A stretch of DNA of 64,000 nt. It comes from Paenibacillus pabuli (GTDB lineage Bacteria; Bacillota; Bacilli; Paenibacillales; Paenibacillaceae). Within the stretch, counting starts at the first letter, position 1; each line of letters opens with the position of its first letter. The notes below the pieces were generated by a model. It did not search any database, was not told where the DNA came from, and saw only the letters and a list, made by a program, of their open reading frames with translations. The stretch lies in assembly GCF_023101145.1 (NCBI RefSeq), contig NZ_CP073714.1:372001-436000 (forward strand), in the 5' to 3' direction. This document shows, piece after piece, positions 8,337 to 17,322 of this stretch. The position numbers and the translations under genes are program-made.

Positions 8337-9776
8337 TTATTTCAAATTCAGTGCCTTAGCTGTCTTAGCCTCGACTTCATCCATAAGCGAAGTCATATCC
8401 ATACCCGCATGATTACCGAGCAGAATAATGGTAACATCATCTGTTAAATTACGTGAGAAGGCTGTGGAAAAACCACCGCCGCTGCCGTTATGGAAGACGG
8501 TGCGATTCTGATTCTGATCGTTCTCCTTGAGAATCCAGGCATAACCATAGTTTTTATCCGAATACGGCTCATACATCTGTTCAATCGTATCCTGGCTCAG
8601 AATTTTGTCCGTGTACAGTGCCCGATCCCACTTCAGCAAATCGTCCACGGTAGAGTAGATCGTCCCTGAACCTGATTGTGAAACATAATAAGGAGCGGGC
8701 ACCCATTGCTTATTCTCCGCAACGAAGCCACTATTCGTATGGACCTTTCTTGAAGCTTCTCCGGAGTTCTCCATGCCGAGCGGCTTCAGAATGGTCTGTT
8801 GTACATAATCGGCATAACTCATGCCGGAAACCTGCTCAATAACATAGGCTAGCAGAACATAACCACTGTTACTGTACAAATAGGCACTACCCGGTTCAAA
8901 TTTCAATGTTTTGTGCCGAATTTCCTCGACCGTTTCTTCCAATGGGGTGCCTTCACCCCGACCAAAGGCGGATGGAAGACCTGAAGTCTGGGATAACAAC
9001 ATATGAAGCGTAATCTGATCTCCCTTCGGTATACCGGAGATGTACTTGGATATCGGATCTTGTACATCCAGCTTCCCTTGTTCCATCAAGCTCAGAATGG
9101 AGGCTGCGGTGAAGGATTTACTCAGAGAGGCAATTCTGGTTTTCTGATCCGGACGATTCAGCGTCTGTTCATCCGCCAGTCCGTAGCCTTGGCGAAGAAG
9201 GACTTTTCCATTGCGGGCAATCAGAGCCATACCCGGAAAATTAATTTCTCGCAAATAGCTGTCTACACTGGCGACTTGACTATTTAATAGGCTTACTTTG
9301 TCCGTTTCAATATTAACACTCATCTGTCCTGACGCTGTGCGTTGTACTTTAATATCTGCTTTGAGTGCATTGGCGAGTGCGCGGACAGGTAACATCAGGG
9401 TGCCGTTAATGGTACGGGATTGCACACCGGAGGACAGGCGAACCTTATTCACTTGAATGAAGTCACTGCCAGCCTTGTGAACCAGCTTGTCTCGACCAAC
9501 GGTAATGGTAGCCGTTTTGGTTCGAGCCTCCCACTTCAAGGTGCCATTTACTGAGGTAACCACATCTCGCAATGGAACATACGTTGTTCCTTTGAATATA
9601 AGGGGGGAATTTTTCCACGATTGCTCTTGACCATTTACTTCAATATGAACTGTTTGCGCCTCTTGTGCTGCAGAGGCCGTGAAACTGGCTTGTCCCATAA
9701 TGGGGCCTGCACAAAGAATGAGGGCTAACAGAATACGGAACAGAGATGAATATAATCTGGTAACAGGTTGCTGCAC
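8337..9776 (-). CDS. Secreted beta-lactamase-family serine hydrolase with N-terminal copper-amine-oxidase-like domain
   Basis: This protein of about 479 residues has a signal peptide (RILLALILCAGPIMG, cleavage near ASA-AQ). A stalk domain of about 110 residues of the copper amine oxidase N-terminal type follows (FKGTTYVPLRDV and GTLMLPVRALANAL). Then comes a class C beta-lactamase/PBP4*-like domain with SLSK as the serine-lysine pair, YSN as the second triad and HNGSGGG as the third. Such proteins usually cleave cell-wall peptides or esters outside the cell. A serine hydrolase of this kind also accompanies nagZ-namZ in B. subtilis (YbbE), so a cell-wall role is plausible. The annotated start is GTG, but the strong ribosome site AAGGAGAGG lies 24 bases further upstream, near in-frame ATT and ATC codons, so the true start is uncertain. 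Confidence 0.85.
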   Translation of the reverse strand: MQQPVTRLYSSLFRILLALILCAGPIMGQASFTASAAQEAQTVHIEVNGQEQSWKNSPLIFKGTTYVPLRDVVTSVNGTLKWEARTKTATITVGRDKLVHKAGSDFIQVNKVRLSSGVQSRTINGTLMLPVRALANALKADIKVQRTASGQMSVNIETDKVSLLNSQVASVDSYLREINFPGMALIARNGKVLLRQGYGLADEQTLNRPDQKTRIASLSKSFTAASILSLMEQGKLDVQDPISKYISGIPKGDQITLHMLLSQTSGLPSAFGRGEGTPLEETVEEIRHKTLKFEPGSAYLYSNSGYVLLAYVIEQVSGMSYADYVQQTILKPLGMENSGEASRKVHTNSGFVAENKQWVPAPYYVSQSGSGTIYSTVDDLLKWDRALYTDKILSQDTIEQMYEPYSDKNYGYAWILKENDQNQNRTVFHNGSGGGFSTAFSRNLTDDVTIILLGNHAGMDMTSLMDEVEAKTAKALNLK

Positions 9777-9945
9777 ATGTGACTTGCGTAAGATTCGAAT
9801 CCTCTCCTTCCAGTCGTTTCATGGATAACCAGCTTATGAGATATTGTAAACGATCTCGAAGATGGGGTCAAAACGGAGAATGATCATTGTTTTCTATTAT
9901 CCTAACAAAAATAATGTAATTTCGATTCATTTTAGTATCCATACA

Positions 9946-9973
9946 TAATATTTTCACTACGTTTGGCCGATAA
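9946..9973 (+). promoter_or_regulatory. Sigma-D-type (motility) promoter of the chemoreceptor gene
   Basis: A perfect -10 element GCCGATAA (9966-9973) is preceded by TAAT (9946-9949) with a 16-base spacer, close to the sigma-D consensus TAAA-N15-GCCGATAA. It lies 34 bases before the start of the methyl-accepting chemotaxis gene, as expected for the motility regulon. Confidence 0.75.
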
Positions 9974-10007
9974 AAAAGGGGTGAAGATGATGATGGGGGA
10001 TATTTAA

Positions 10008-11981
10008 ATGAAGAAAAGGATTCGCAATTGGTTTACATTAACGGTTAAGAAACGTCTGATCGCTGCGTTGCTCCTGTTCCTGATTGTGCCGAGTATTAGC
10101 GTGGGATGGTTGTCTTATTTAAAAGCAGCAGACCAGGTGAGGGAAGAAATCATTCATTCTGCACAGGCCAAAACCGAAATGCTCAGTCTGCAAATTACTC
10201 AAATGCTGGATATGGAGAAGGATAACGCAGCACAGTTTGCAGCGGGTATTACTTCAACGGATATTATCAATAAATCACCAGCTGTTCAGAGACAAATGGA
10301 TCGTATGTCCAAGGCGCACAAAGAATTGGGTGTAATAACAGCAGGTGCTGAAGATGGCAGCTGGATGAAGTCCCCTGATCCGGGACAGCAGATCTATGAT
10401 CCAAGGGAACGCAGCTGGTATACGATGGGCATGTCACAGGATGAACCCATTATCTCGGATACGTTCCAGTCGGTAACCACGGGTGAATGGGTTGTCACCG
10501 CAGCTGCCAAATTGGCCGATGGGAAAGGGGTAATTGGAGCCAATGTAAGTCTTAATCATTTGAAAGAATCGGTTGATAAGATACATATTGGTGAAAAGGG
10601 AAAACTGTACATGCTGGATAACGGCGGGAAGTTCCTGTTCCATTACAATATCGAATCCGGTGCGCAGTCCAATGAGAGCTACATTAATGAGATGTATAAA
10701 AAAGAACAAGGAACTGTAAAGTACACGTATGATGGACAAGAATTGGAAGCTGTATTCTATACGAATCCCGAAACAGGCTGGAAAATTGTCGGTGAGATGG
10801 TTCCTTCTGAAGCAGCAGATGCGGTAAGACCGATCTTGATTCGTGCCTACACTCTGGTAGGGAGCTCGTTGATCATTGGTATTATTTTGCTTGTATTCAT
10901 TATTCGCAGTATTCACCGTCCATTGCTGCAACTAACACAAGCAGCATCCAAAGTAAGCGCGGGTGATCTGACAGTTCGTGTAGGTTTACAGCGCCGTGAC
11001 GAGTTTGGACAACTCGGGGCAAGCTTCGATACCATGACCTCATCGCTACGTAACGTTCTGGGCGAAGTACATGATACATCGAGCCAGCTGGCAGCGTCTT
11101 CTGAGGAGCTGATGGCGAGTTCTGAACAGACATCCAGAGCAACGGAACAGGTTGCTGAATTGATGCAGGATGCAGCGTCAGGAACGAACAAACAAAACGC
11201 CAGTCTTGCCGCAACGGGTCAACTCGTCAGTGAAATGTCTATAGGGGTCAAAGAAATCTCATCGAGTGCTGAAGACACTGCTCGCATAGCTGTAGAAGCA
11301 TCTTCCAAGTCCGAAGCGGGTATGGTTACGGTGGAAGAGGCAGTTGCTCATATTCAGAAGGTGAATAATGAGAGTGAGGCCATGGCTGCTGTCATTCAGG
11401 ATCTTAGAGCGAAAAATGAAGAGATTGTTGAGATTGTGGCCGAGATTACCAACATCGCCAAACAGACCAATATCCTTGCCTTGAACGCATCCATTGAAGC
11501 TTCAAGAGCAGGAGAACAAGGTCGAGGCTTTGCTGTCGTGGCCAATGAAGTAAAATCGCTAGCCAACAATTCGGGCAGTGCTGCCGAACGTATTAATGAA
11601 CTTATGCGTGAGATGCAAGAGAAAACAAATGCGGTACAGTCTACCTTTGCCCTTACAGGAGAAGGCATGATTAAAGGTACGCAAATGATTACGGAGGCGG
11701 GAGAAGCCTTCAAAAGTATCCGCAGTGCCGTGCAGTTGGTTGCTGCTCAAGCTGGAGAAGTGTCGGCAGCTTCCCGTCAGATTGATGGAGGCATGAGCCA
11801 TGTGTCCAAGGAAGTGAATGGCACCATTGAGTTATCCAATCAAATTGCTTCCGGAACCGAAGATGGTTCGGCTGCTGCACAGGAGCAGCTCGCTACAATG
11901 GAAGAGGTTGCAGCTTCTTCTGCGGCATTGTCCCGTATGGCTGAAGATCTGCAAAGCATGATTGAGAAATTCAAGTTATAG
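10008..11981 (+). CDS. Methyl-accepting chemotaxis protein with extracellular Cache domain
   Basis: This 657-residue chemoreceptor has a first membrane segment at about residues 16-38 and an extracellular dCache-like ligand domain at about 40-275 (with DPRERSWY and [15 protein letters not shown], typical of Cache_1). A second membrane segment is at about 280-302, HAMP at about 303-356 and a long cytoplasmic coiled coil follows. The hairpin tip that contacts CheA/CheW is conserved ([20 protein letters not shown], then [16 protein letters not shown]). It senses an unknown small molecule, often an amino or organic acid in this class. It is monocistronic, with a sigma-D promoter and its own terminator. 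Confidence 0.95.
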   Translation: MKKRIRNWFTLTVKKRLIAALLLFLIVPSISVGWLSYLKAADQVREEIIHSAQAKTEMLSLQITQMLDMEKDNAAQFAAGITSTDIINKSPAVQRQMDRMSKAHKELGVITAGAEDGSWMKSPDPGQQIYDPRERSWYTMGMSQDEPIISDTFQSVTTGEWVVTAAAKLADGKGVIGANVSLNHLKESVDKIHIGEKGKLYMLDNGGKFLFHYNIESGAQSNESYINEMYKKEQGTVKYTYDGQELEAVFYTNPETGWKIVGEMVPSEAADAVRPILIRAYTLVGSSLIIGIILLVFIIRSIHRPLLQLTQAASKVSAGDLTVRVGLQRRDEFGQLGASFDTMTSSLRNVLGEVHDTSSQLAASSEELMASSEQTSRATEQVAELMQDAASGTNKQNASLAATGQLVSEMSIGVKEISSSAEDTARIAVEASSKSEAGMVTVEEAVAHIQKVNNESEAMAAVIQDLRAKNEEIVEIVAEITNIAKQTNILALNASIEASRAGEQGRGFAVVANEVKSLANNSGSAAERINELMREMQEKTNAVQSTFALTGEGMIKGTQMITEAGEAFKSIRSAVQLVAAQAGEVSAASRQIDGGMSHVSKEVNGTIELSNQIASGTEDGSAAAQEQLATMEEVAASSAALSRMAEDLQSMIEKFKL

Positions 11982-12002
11982 TTCAATAGCATTTCTCGAA
12001 GG

Positions 12003-12033
12003 AGACTGTGGGGTTGTAACCTGCAGTCTTTTT
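12003..12033 (+). terminator. Terminator of the chemoreceptor gene
   Basis: AGACTG pairs with CAGTCT, with GGTT/AACC inside the stem, followed by five T. It begins 22 bases after the stop codon. Confidence 0.7.
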
Positions 12034-12224
12034 CTCGTTGGGGTTATTCGTTAATCAACGATTCATGAAGATTCGGAGCAGATCTGTTCTGTAAAAGGAA
12101 ATCTGTCTCTCCCTGGATATCTCATCTTGTGGTATATTTCTAAATTAAAGTAACGAACACGCATGTACATGGGCATGTTGCATTCATACAGAATGAAGAA
12201 TGAATTTGGTTCCGCCAGATCGGA

Positions 12225-12995
12225 ATGACATGGAGAGGGGATGCACCGGATTTGGATAAATCAATACCACTGACATCCGAACCCGCGGGCACGGAAGAGG
12301 TACAGGATAAAGCTACATTTATGCAAGGAGTTAAGGATTGTATACCAACACTGCTTGGGTATCTAAGTATTGGCTTTGCAGCGGGTGTGATTGAAATGAC
12401 GGCAGGTCTCAGTTTGGCAGAAACGGCTCTGCTCAGTCTGATTCTATATGCTGGATCGGCCCAGTTTATTGCCGCAGGCATGCTTGCCTCGAATGGTTCA
12501 GCGACAGCCATCATTTTCACCATATTTTTTGTGAATCTGCGCCATTTGCTGCTGAGTGCAGCCGTATCACCGTACTTTCGTCATCTGACGCCGCTTAAAA
12601 ATATGTGGATCGGCTCGCTGCTAACCGACGAGTCTTTTGGCGTGGCGATGACGCGAGCGATTGGCCGGAAAACGCTCAGTGAGCGCTGGATGCACGGCCT
12701 GAACATTACAGCTTATTTGAACTGGTTTGTGGCGAACATGGCGGGAGCGTATTTCGGGCGCTGGATTACCAATCCCGAGCGGCTTGGGCTTGATTTTGCC
12801 CTGCCTGCAATGTTTATTGGTCTGGTTGTGCTTCAGTTAATGCAGCGCAAAAATAAAAAATTACACATCAATGTGGCGATCATCGCCGTTGTCTGTGTAA
12901 TCTTCGCCAGCATGGCTTCGCTTGGCAGCATGAGTGTCATTGTGGCTGCGGTCATTGCGGCAACGATGGGAGTAGTGATGGAACGATGGAAGTAA
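12225..12995 (+). CDS. azlC: AzlC-family branched-chain amino-acid exporter, large subunit
   Basis: This protein of about 256 residues has a hydrophilic head of about 30 residues and then the AzlC fold: LGYLSIGFAAGV, the signature LILYAGSAQFIA, NLRHLLLSA and LLTDESFGVA, with the last third fully hydrophobic. AzlC and AzlD together export branched-chain amino acids and analogues such as 4-azaleucine. The start is uncertain. The ATG at 12225 has no good ribosome site, while an in-frame TTG at 12252 follows GAGAGGGG by 11 bases. It overlaps azlD by 10 bases, so the two are translationally coupled. Confidence 0.9.
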   Translation: MTWRGDAPDLDKSIPLTSEPAGTEEVQDKATFMQGVKDCIPTLLGYLSIGFAAGVIEMTAGLSLAETALLSLILYAGSAQFIAAGMLASNGSATAIIFTIFFVNLRHLLLSAAVSPYFRHLTPLKNMWIGSLLTDESFGVAMTRAIGRKTLSERWMHGLNITAYLNWFVANMAGAYFGRWITNPERLGLDFALPAMFIGLVVLQLMQRKNKKLHINVAIIAVVCVIFASMASLGSMSVIVAAVIAATMGVVMERWK

Positions 12996-13315
12996 GATGG
13001 GATGTATTCTGGATTATTATGGGGTCGGCTTTGTTAACGTTCATTCCGCGTGTATTGCCGCTTATGCTGTTCAGTAAAATACAGATTCCGATGTGGCTGT
13101 TACGCTGGCTTGAATATGTACCTGTTGCGGTCATGGCGGCACTGATTGGTCAGGAACTGTTTATGGCAGATAACCAGGTGGTGCCGATTACGCATAATGC
13201 AGCCCTATGGGCAGCACTGCCTACAATTGCCGTGGCAATCTGGACCCGGAGCTTGCTTGGAACCGTACTAGTCGGTATTGTTGCGATGATGATTTTGCGG
13301 TACTTGATGGGTTAA
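12986..13315 (+). CDS. azlD: AzlD-family branched-chain amino-acid exporter, small subunit
   Basis: This 109-residue membrane protein has four hydrophobic segments and the family features ALLTFIPRVLPLML near the N-terminus and EYVPVAVMAALIG in the middle. It starts inside the end of azlC (10-base overlap), as usual for this pair, and completes the export complex. No terminator is obvious after it. Confidence 0.9.
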   Translation: MEVRWDVFWIIMGSALLTFIPRVLPLMLFSKIQIPMWLLRWLEYVPVAVMAALIGQELFMADNQVVPITHNAALWAALPTIAVAIWTRSLLGTVLVGIVAMMILRYLMG

Positions 13316-13345
13316 TATACGGGGCCTTTATTGAATCAGGTAAAT

Positions 13346-13396
13346 CCTTCGCTCTAACGGTTAATAATGTCCTATAGGATCGTAATAGAGCGAAGG
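13346..13396 (+). promoter_or_regulatory. Long inverted repeat whose right arm covers the ribosome site of the next gene
   Basis: An 11-bp perfect inverted repeat (CCTTCGCTCTA at 13346-13356, TAGAGCGAAGG at 13386-13396) encloses 29 bases that hold a second palindrome, TCCTATAGGA (13370-13379). The right arm includes the AAGG of the AAGGGAG ribosome site for the gene at 13408. In RNA it would hide that site; in DNA it could be an operator. I cannot tell which. Confidence 0.5.
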
Positions 13397-13407
13397 GAGC
13401 TAAATCC

Positions 13408-14211
13408 ATGAGCAACTCGAAGCACAGAATATTGATTACGGGAGCAGCGGGAGTCGTTGGTCGCAGTCTGCTGGATGGGCTGAGAGAAACGGGCAAGTAT
13501 GACATCGTGGCTGCTGATCTTCATGATGATCTTCAATCAGGCATTGTAGCGATGGATGTGACCGACGGTGAACGACTGAAAGAGCTGATGCAGGGTGTGC
13601 AGACGGTGCTGCACATTGCATGGGCCAAGGATGAAGAGGATTTCCTGGGCAGAGTTCTGCCAATCAACGTAACAGGGGCCTATCATGTGTATGAAGCTGC
13701 ACGGTTGAACGGTGTACAGCGGGTTATTTTTGCGAGTTCAAATCATGCGACAGGGTTTTATCCAACAGGAGAGGATATCGAAGTGGATGATCCTTATCGG
13801 CCAGACAGTTTCTATGGACTCAGCAAATGTTATATCGAACTGCTTGGACGTTATTACGTGGACAAATATGACCTGTCGTCATTCAACATTCGAATAGGCA
13901 ACTTCTCGGGCGATTCACATCCACACTCTGAACGTTCCGCACACATCTGGATCTCGCCCAGAGATATGGTCCAGCTTGCCGAGTGCTGCATTGAGGCGGA
14001 TTCGGGCATGAAGTATGTTAATCTATATGGAACATCAGCGAATACGGATAATTATTATGATATTGGATATCTGGAACAGAAGATTGGGTACCGCCCGATG
14101 GATGATGCAGCAGAGCTATGGGAAGAGGCGAAACGCAAGGGGGCGCCGGATAAGCAGGATGAGACGGAATATCAGGGAGGAGGATATGTTGCGAAGGACC
14201 CGAAATCCTGA
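13408..14211 (+). CDS. NAD-dependent sugar dehydrogenase/epimerase-family protein, uronate-dehydrogenase-like
   Basis: This 267-residue extended short-chain dehydrogenase has the dinucleotide motif GAAGVVG at about residues 11-17, a catalytic YGLSK (Y-x-x-x-K, about 137-141), and NIRIGNFSGDSHPHSERSAH followed by WISPRDM, which resemble uronate dehydrogenase (Udh). Udh oxidises glucuronate or galacturonate to the aldarolactone. The neighbours downstream (esterase, polyuronide lyase, GH88) fit uronic-acid catabolism. The ATG has AAGGGAG eight bases upstream, partly buried in an inverted repeat. An ordinary UDP-sugar epimerase is less likely, since no nucleotide-sugar motif is evident. Confidence 0.8.
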   Translation: MSNSKHRILITGAAGVVGRSLLDGLRETGKYDIVAADLHDDLQSGIVAMDVTDGERLKELMQGVQTVLHIAWAKDEEDFLGRVLPINVTGAYHVYEAARLNGVQRVIFASSNHATGFYPTGEDIEVDDPYRPDSFYGLSKCYIELLGRYYVDKYDLSSFNIRIGNFSGDSHPHSERSAHIWISPRDMVQLAECCIEADSGMKYVNLYGTSANTDNYYDIGYLEQKIGYRPMDDAAELWEEAKRKGAPDKQDETEYQGGGYVAKDPKS

Positions 14212-14408
14212 AACCCTGGAATCTTAAAAATCTGAAACGTCTCGCAGACCTTAGAGAACTGCGGGTGACTTTGTAGGAAGTACAGCGCGGAGCGTTAACT
14301 GAAAAGTATCGTCCTGAAAACGCTATTTTCTATTGCGTCCGAAAGGGATAAAATGAAGACTGAAGGTAGAGGTTTTCATTTTAGATACAGGAAGGAACGG
14401 TTTCGATT

Positions 14409-15065
14409 ATGAGTACACATCCATCCGTTATACTTTTTCAGGGAGACTCCATTACAGACGGGGGAAGATCGCGCAATGATGATCCGAATCATTTTCTCGG
14501 GCATGGCTATGCGTATCTGATCTCAAGCAAACTGGGTGTGGAACTGGCAGCCAAACAGCCGACGTTCTATAACAGAGGAATTAGCGGGGATCGTGCTTCC
14601 GATCTGTACGCACGCTGGAACGAGGATACCTTTAGTCTGAAGCCGGATCTGATCAGCATTCTAATTGGTGTTAACGATGCCTGGCGCACCGTGAATGGCG
14701 AACCTAGTGGAGTGACGGATCGTCTTGGACGTGCATATCGCCATTTGCTGGAGGAAACGCGGGAAGTGCTGCCACGTACGGGACTGGTTTTAATGGAGCC
14801 ATTCATTCTTAAAACGGGAGCTACAGTGGAGCGTTGGGACACTTGGCAGGAGCGTATCGGGCATTATCAAAATCTGGTCCGTGAGCTCGCCAGTGAATTC
14901 GGAGCCGTCTGGGTACCTTTGCAGCAAACGTTCAACGATGCTCTCGAACAGGCGGATGCTGCCTACTGGCTGTGGGATGGTGTGCATCCAACCGCAGCGG
15001 GTCATGAGCTGATCGCACGTCAGTGGTTGTCGGTTGTACAGAATTCTCCACTTGCAATTGGTTAA
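14409..15065 (+). CDS. SGNH/GDSL-family esterase
   Basis: This 218-residue hydrolase has the four SGNH blocks: GDSITDGG (nucleophile serine, about residue 14), GISGDRASDL (block II glycine), IGVNDAW (block III asparagine) and WDGVHPTAAGHE (catalytic Asp and His near the C-terminus). There is no signal peptide, so it is cytoplasmic. Relatives remove acetyl groups from sugars such as acetylated rhamnogalacturonan or xylan fragments. Beside polyuronide genes it probably deacetylates imported oligosaccharides; that role is inferred. A hairpin terminator follows at 15109. Confidence 0.87.
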   Translation: MSTHPSVILFQGDSITDGGRSRNDDPNHFLGHGYAYLISSKLGVELAAKQPTFYNRGISGDRASDLYARWNEDTFSLKPDLISILIGVNDAWRTVNGEPSGVTDRLGRAYRHLLEETREVLPRTGLVLMEPFILKTGATVERWDTWQERIGHYQNLVRELASEFGAVWVPLQQTFNDALEQADAAYWLWDGVHPTAAGHELIARQWLSVVQNSPLAIG

Positions 15066-15108
15066 GAGACATTGAATATATCAATTTTGTGCTAAAAAGT
15101 TGTATGCA

Positions 15109-15140
15109 ACGAGGAACCCGGGCGGGTTCTTCGTTTTTTT
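15109..15140 (+). terminator. Terminator of the SGNH esterase gene
   Basis: ACGAGGAACCC pairs with GGGTTCTTCGT (one G-T wobble), followed by a run of seven T. Confidence 0.88.
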
Positions 15141-15222
15141 ATATTTTGGTACAGGTGTTATGTGGTTAAATTGGTTGAATCTGATTGATAACTCTTCAAA
15201 TGTCCAGCATTATCCGGTAAAA

Positions 15223-15242
15223 TGAAATCGGTTACATATAAT
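15223..15242 (+). promoter_or_regulatory. cre site overlapping a TATAAT -10 element, upstream of the lyase operon
   Basis: TGAAATCGGTTACA (15223-15236) fits the CcpA cre consensus TGWAANCGNTNWCA at every position and abuts TATAAT (15237-15242). The lyase gene starts 37 bases after this -10. No good -35 is visible. This suggests carbon catabolite repression of the polyuronide cluster. Confidence 0.65.
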
Positions 15243-15279
15243 GAAGGTTTTGCATTCCATATAGATTAGGGTGAATTCA

Positions 15280-17322
15280 ATGGAAAACACCAATCAAAGT
15301 AATGTCAGCTCCATCTCGATGCCGGATTATACAGCCATTCAGCAGGCAGTGCATCGGATGGTAAAAGACAAAAAGAAGAGGGGCCAGCAGGTTCTGCCTA
15401 CCTCAGCAGCACCCTCAATCTGCTCTATCGATGCCATTGGAAATGCATTATTGCAACCGGAGCTTGCTTCTTTTTACACAGATCTGAGCAACTATGGTGA
15501 ACGTGCCCTAAACGAAAGCTTGCCTTCGCTATCATTTGGTCTATACCGGAAGTTCGGGGACACAGGGGAACGAAAGTTATATGAGGATGCGTACTTTGAA
15601 CGCAGGGGACGTGTTGCAGCAGTAGCGCTGCTCGCTGTGCATTCAAATGCGCCGGGATGGATAGAGACATTGGAAGATATGTTGTGGGATGTATGTGGTG
15701 AGTATACATGGTGTTTGCCAGCACATTTGGGTACGGGGGGACTGGAACAGGTCAACGGTAATATTGATCTGTTTGCCGCGGAGACGGTACATATGTTGGC
15801 CGAAATCGTGACGATTCACGCGGATCGACTCGATCCACGCATCATCCAGCGAATTAGGGCTGAGGCCGAGCGGCGCATCTTCACACCGCTCTATCGAGAA
15901 CAACGCACCTATCACTGGCAGGATGCAGATCATAATTGGTCTGCTGTGTGCAGCGGATGCTGTGGCATGGCTGGATTATTACTGCTGAAGGAAGAAGAGA
16001 TTCTGGTGGAATCGGTGGGTCAGACGATTCGCTCCATGCAGGCATTTCTGAGCGGATATGGCATGGATGGCGGCTGTGCAGAAGGGATTGGTTACTGGGT
16101 GTATGGGTTCGGCTATTTCGTCTATTATGCCGACATGCTGCGCGAATACAGTGAAGGTGAGTTGGACCTGCTGAATGGTTCGAAAATAGCGGCAATCGCA
16201 GCCTTCCCAATGCGGGTTCATCTCTCGGGAGGAACCTTCGTGAATTATTCGGACAGTGCGGAGCAGCAAGAGATCCCTTCGGGTTTGCTTTCACTTCTGG
16301 CATCCCGTTTCGGTATACAGGTGGATCTGCCATTCCATATTCCTTTGTTTACCGATGATCCCTGTCATCGTTGGGCTCATCTGCTGCGCAACGTGATGTG
16401 GAGCAGTCCGGTAATGGTCCTTCAAGAAGCGGGGTCTGCACCGGCAGAACGAGGGATCATTTTGCATGATTTGGGCTGGATGATTGGGAAGGGGTCACTT
16501 GATTCTTCGAGCGCAGATGTTATCGGGGATGAACCTCTCGCTGTTGCTTTTTCCGTCAAGGCCGGGCATAACGATGAACCCCATAACCATAATGATCTCG
16601 GGCAATTTATGATCCATTGTGGTGGCGAAAACATTCTATGTGATCCGGGAGCGGGGCTGTATACAAAAGCCTATTTCGCTCCGGGGAGAGATCAGTTGTT
16701 CCACATAAGCTCGTCCGGGCACAGCGTGCCCCGGATTGAGGGGAAGGAACAAAGCTCGGGACGCGAGGCACAAGCACAGGTCCTTGAGGCGGATGTTTCG
16801 GACGATGGGTGTACACTGGATGCCCACTTGGAACTGACAGCTGCTTATCCGGAAGCGGCATCGCTTGCTCGTTATACGCGCCAGTTTCATTGGATTGGTT
16901 CAGCTAATGATGCCGGGAGTGTGGCAGAACTACGTCTGATGGATCGATTTCAATGGAAAAAAAGAACCGCTTCATCGGGTACATTTTATTCGTCGGGAGA
17001 ACTGCAATGGCCGAGTGTGACGGAGCGGTTTATGAGCAGAAAGGTACCTGAGAAGGTACATGAGGGGCAGATTCAATGGCATGGCGAACAAGCGACAGTA
17101 TGTATGACGTATGATGCAGCCCAATGGCATGCTGATATAGAGATCATTAATACGGTGGATCATGACAATGTGCCAGTTACATTCTATCGGACATCACTTG
17201 AATGGCGAGCGCAGTTGGATAACTCCGGTGCAGGAAATGTTGAAACCGATCTGCTGGAGACGATGTGTGAGCTGAAGTTCACGATTGAACCCAAAGTGAA
17301 AGATGGAGGTGAGCATACGTGA
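15280..17322 (+). CDS. Heparinase II/III-family polysaccharide lyase-like protein
   Basis: This 680-residue protein has an N-terminal alpha/alpha-toroid of about 370 residues (NWSAVCSGCCGMAGLLLL, then GMDGGCAEGIGYWVYG) and a C-terminal beta-sandwich with the diagnostic HNHNDLGQFMIHCGGE and CDPGAGLYT stretch, where lyases of this superfamily place a catalytic His and metal ligands. There is no signal peptide, so it probably cleaves imported uronic-acid oligosaccharides. The ATG at 15280 is preferred over a GTG nine bases earlier because AGGGTG is correctly spaced. It overlaps the next gene by four bases and shares a cre-containing promoter. The substrate (glycosaminoglycan, glucuronan or other) cannot be read from sequence. 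Confidence 0.85.
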   Translation: MENTNQSNVSSISMPDYTAIQQAVHRMVKDKKKRGQQVLPTSAAPSICSIDAIGNALLQPELASFYTDLSNYGERALNESLPSLSFGLYRKFGDTGERKLYEDAYFERRGRVAAVALLAVHSNAPGWIETLEDMLWDVCGEYTWCLPAHLGTGGLEQVNGNIDLFAAETVHMLAEIVTIHADRLDPRIIQRIRAEAERRIFTPLYREQRTYHWQDADHNWSAVCSGCCGMAGLLLLKEEEILVESVGQTIRSMQAFLSGYGMDGGCAEGIGYWVYGFGYFVYYADMLREYSEGELDLLNGSKIAAIAAFPMRVHLSGGTFVNYSDSAEQQEIPSGLLSLLASRFGIQVDLPFHIPLFTDDPCHRWAHLLRNVMWSSPVMVLQEAGSAPAERGIILHDLGWMIGKGSLDSSSADVIGDEPLAVAFSVKAGHNDEPHNHNDLGQFMIHCGGENILCDPGAGLYTKAYFAPGRDQLFHISSSGHSVPRIEGKEQSSGREAQAQVLEADVSDDGCTLDAHLELTAAYPEAASLARYTRQFHWIGSANDAGSVAELRLMDRFQWKKRTASSGTFYSSGELQWPSVTERFMSRKVPEKVHEGQIQWHGEQATVCMTYDAAQWHADIEIINTVDHDNVPVTFYRTSLEWRAQLDNSGAGNVETDLLETMCELKFTIEPKVKDGGEHT

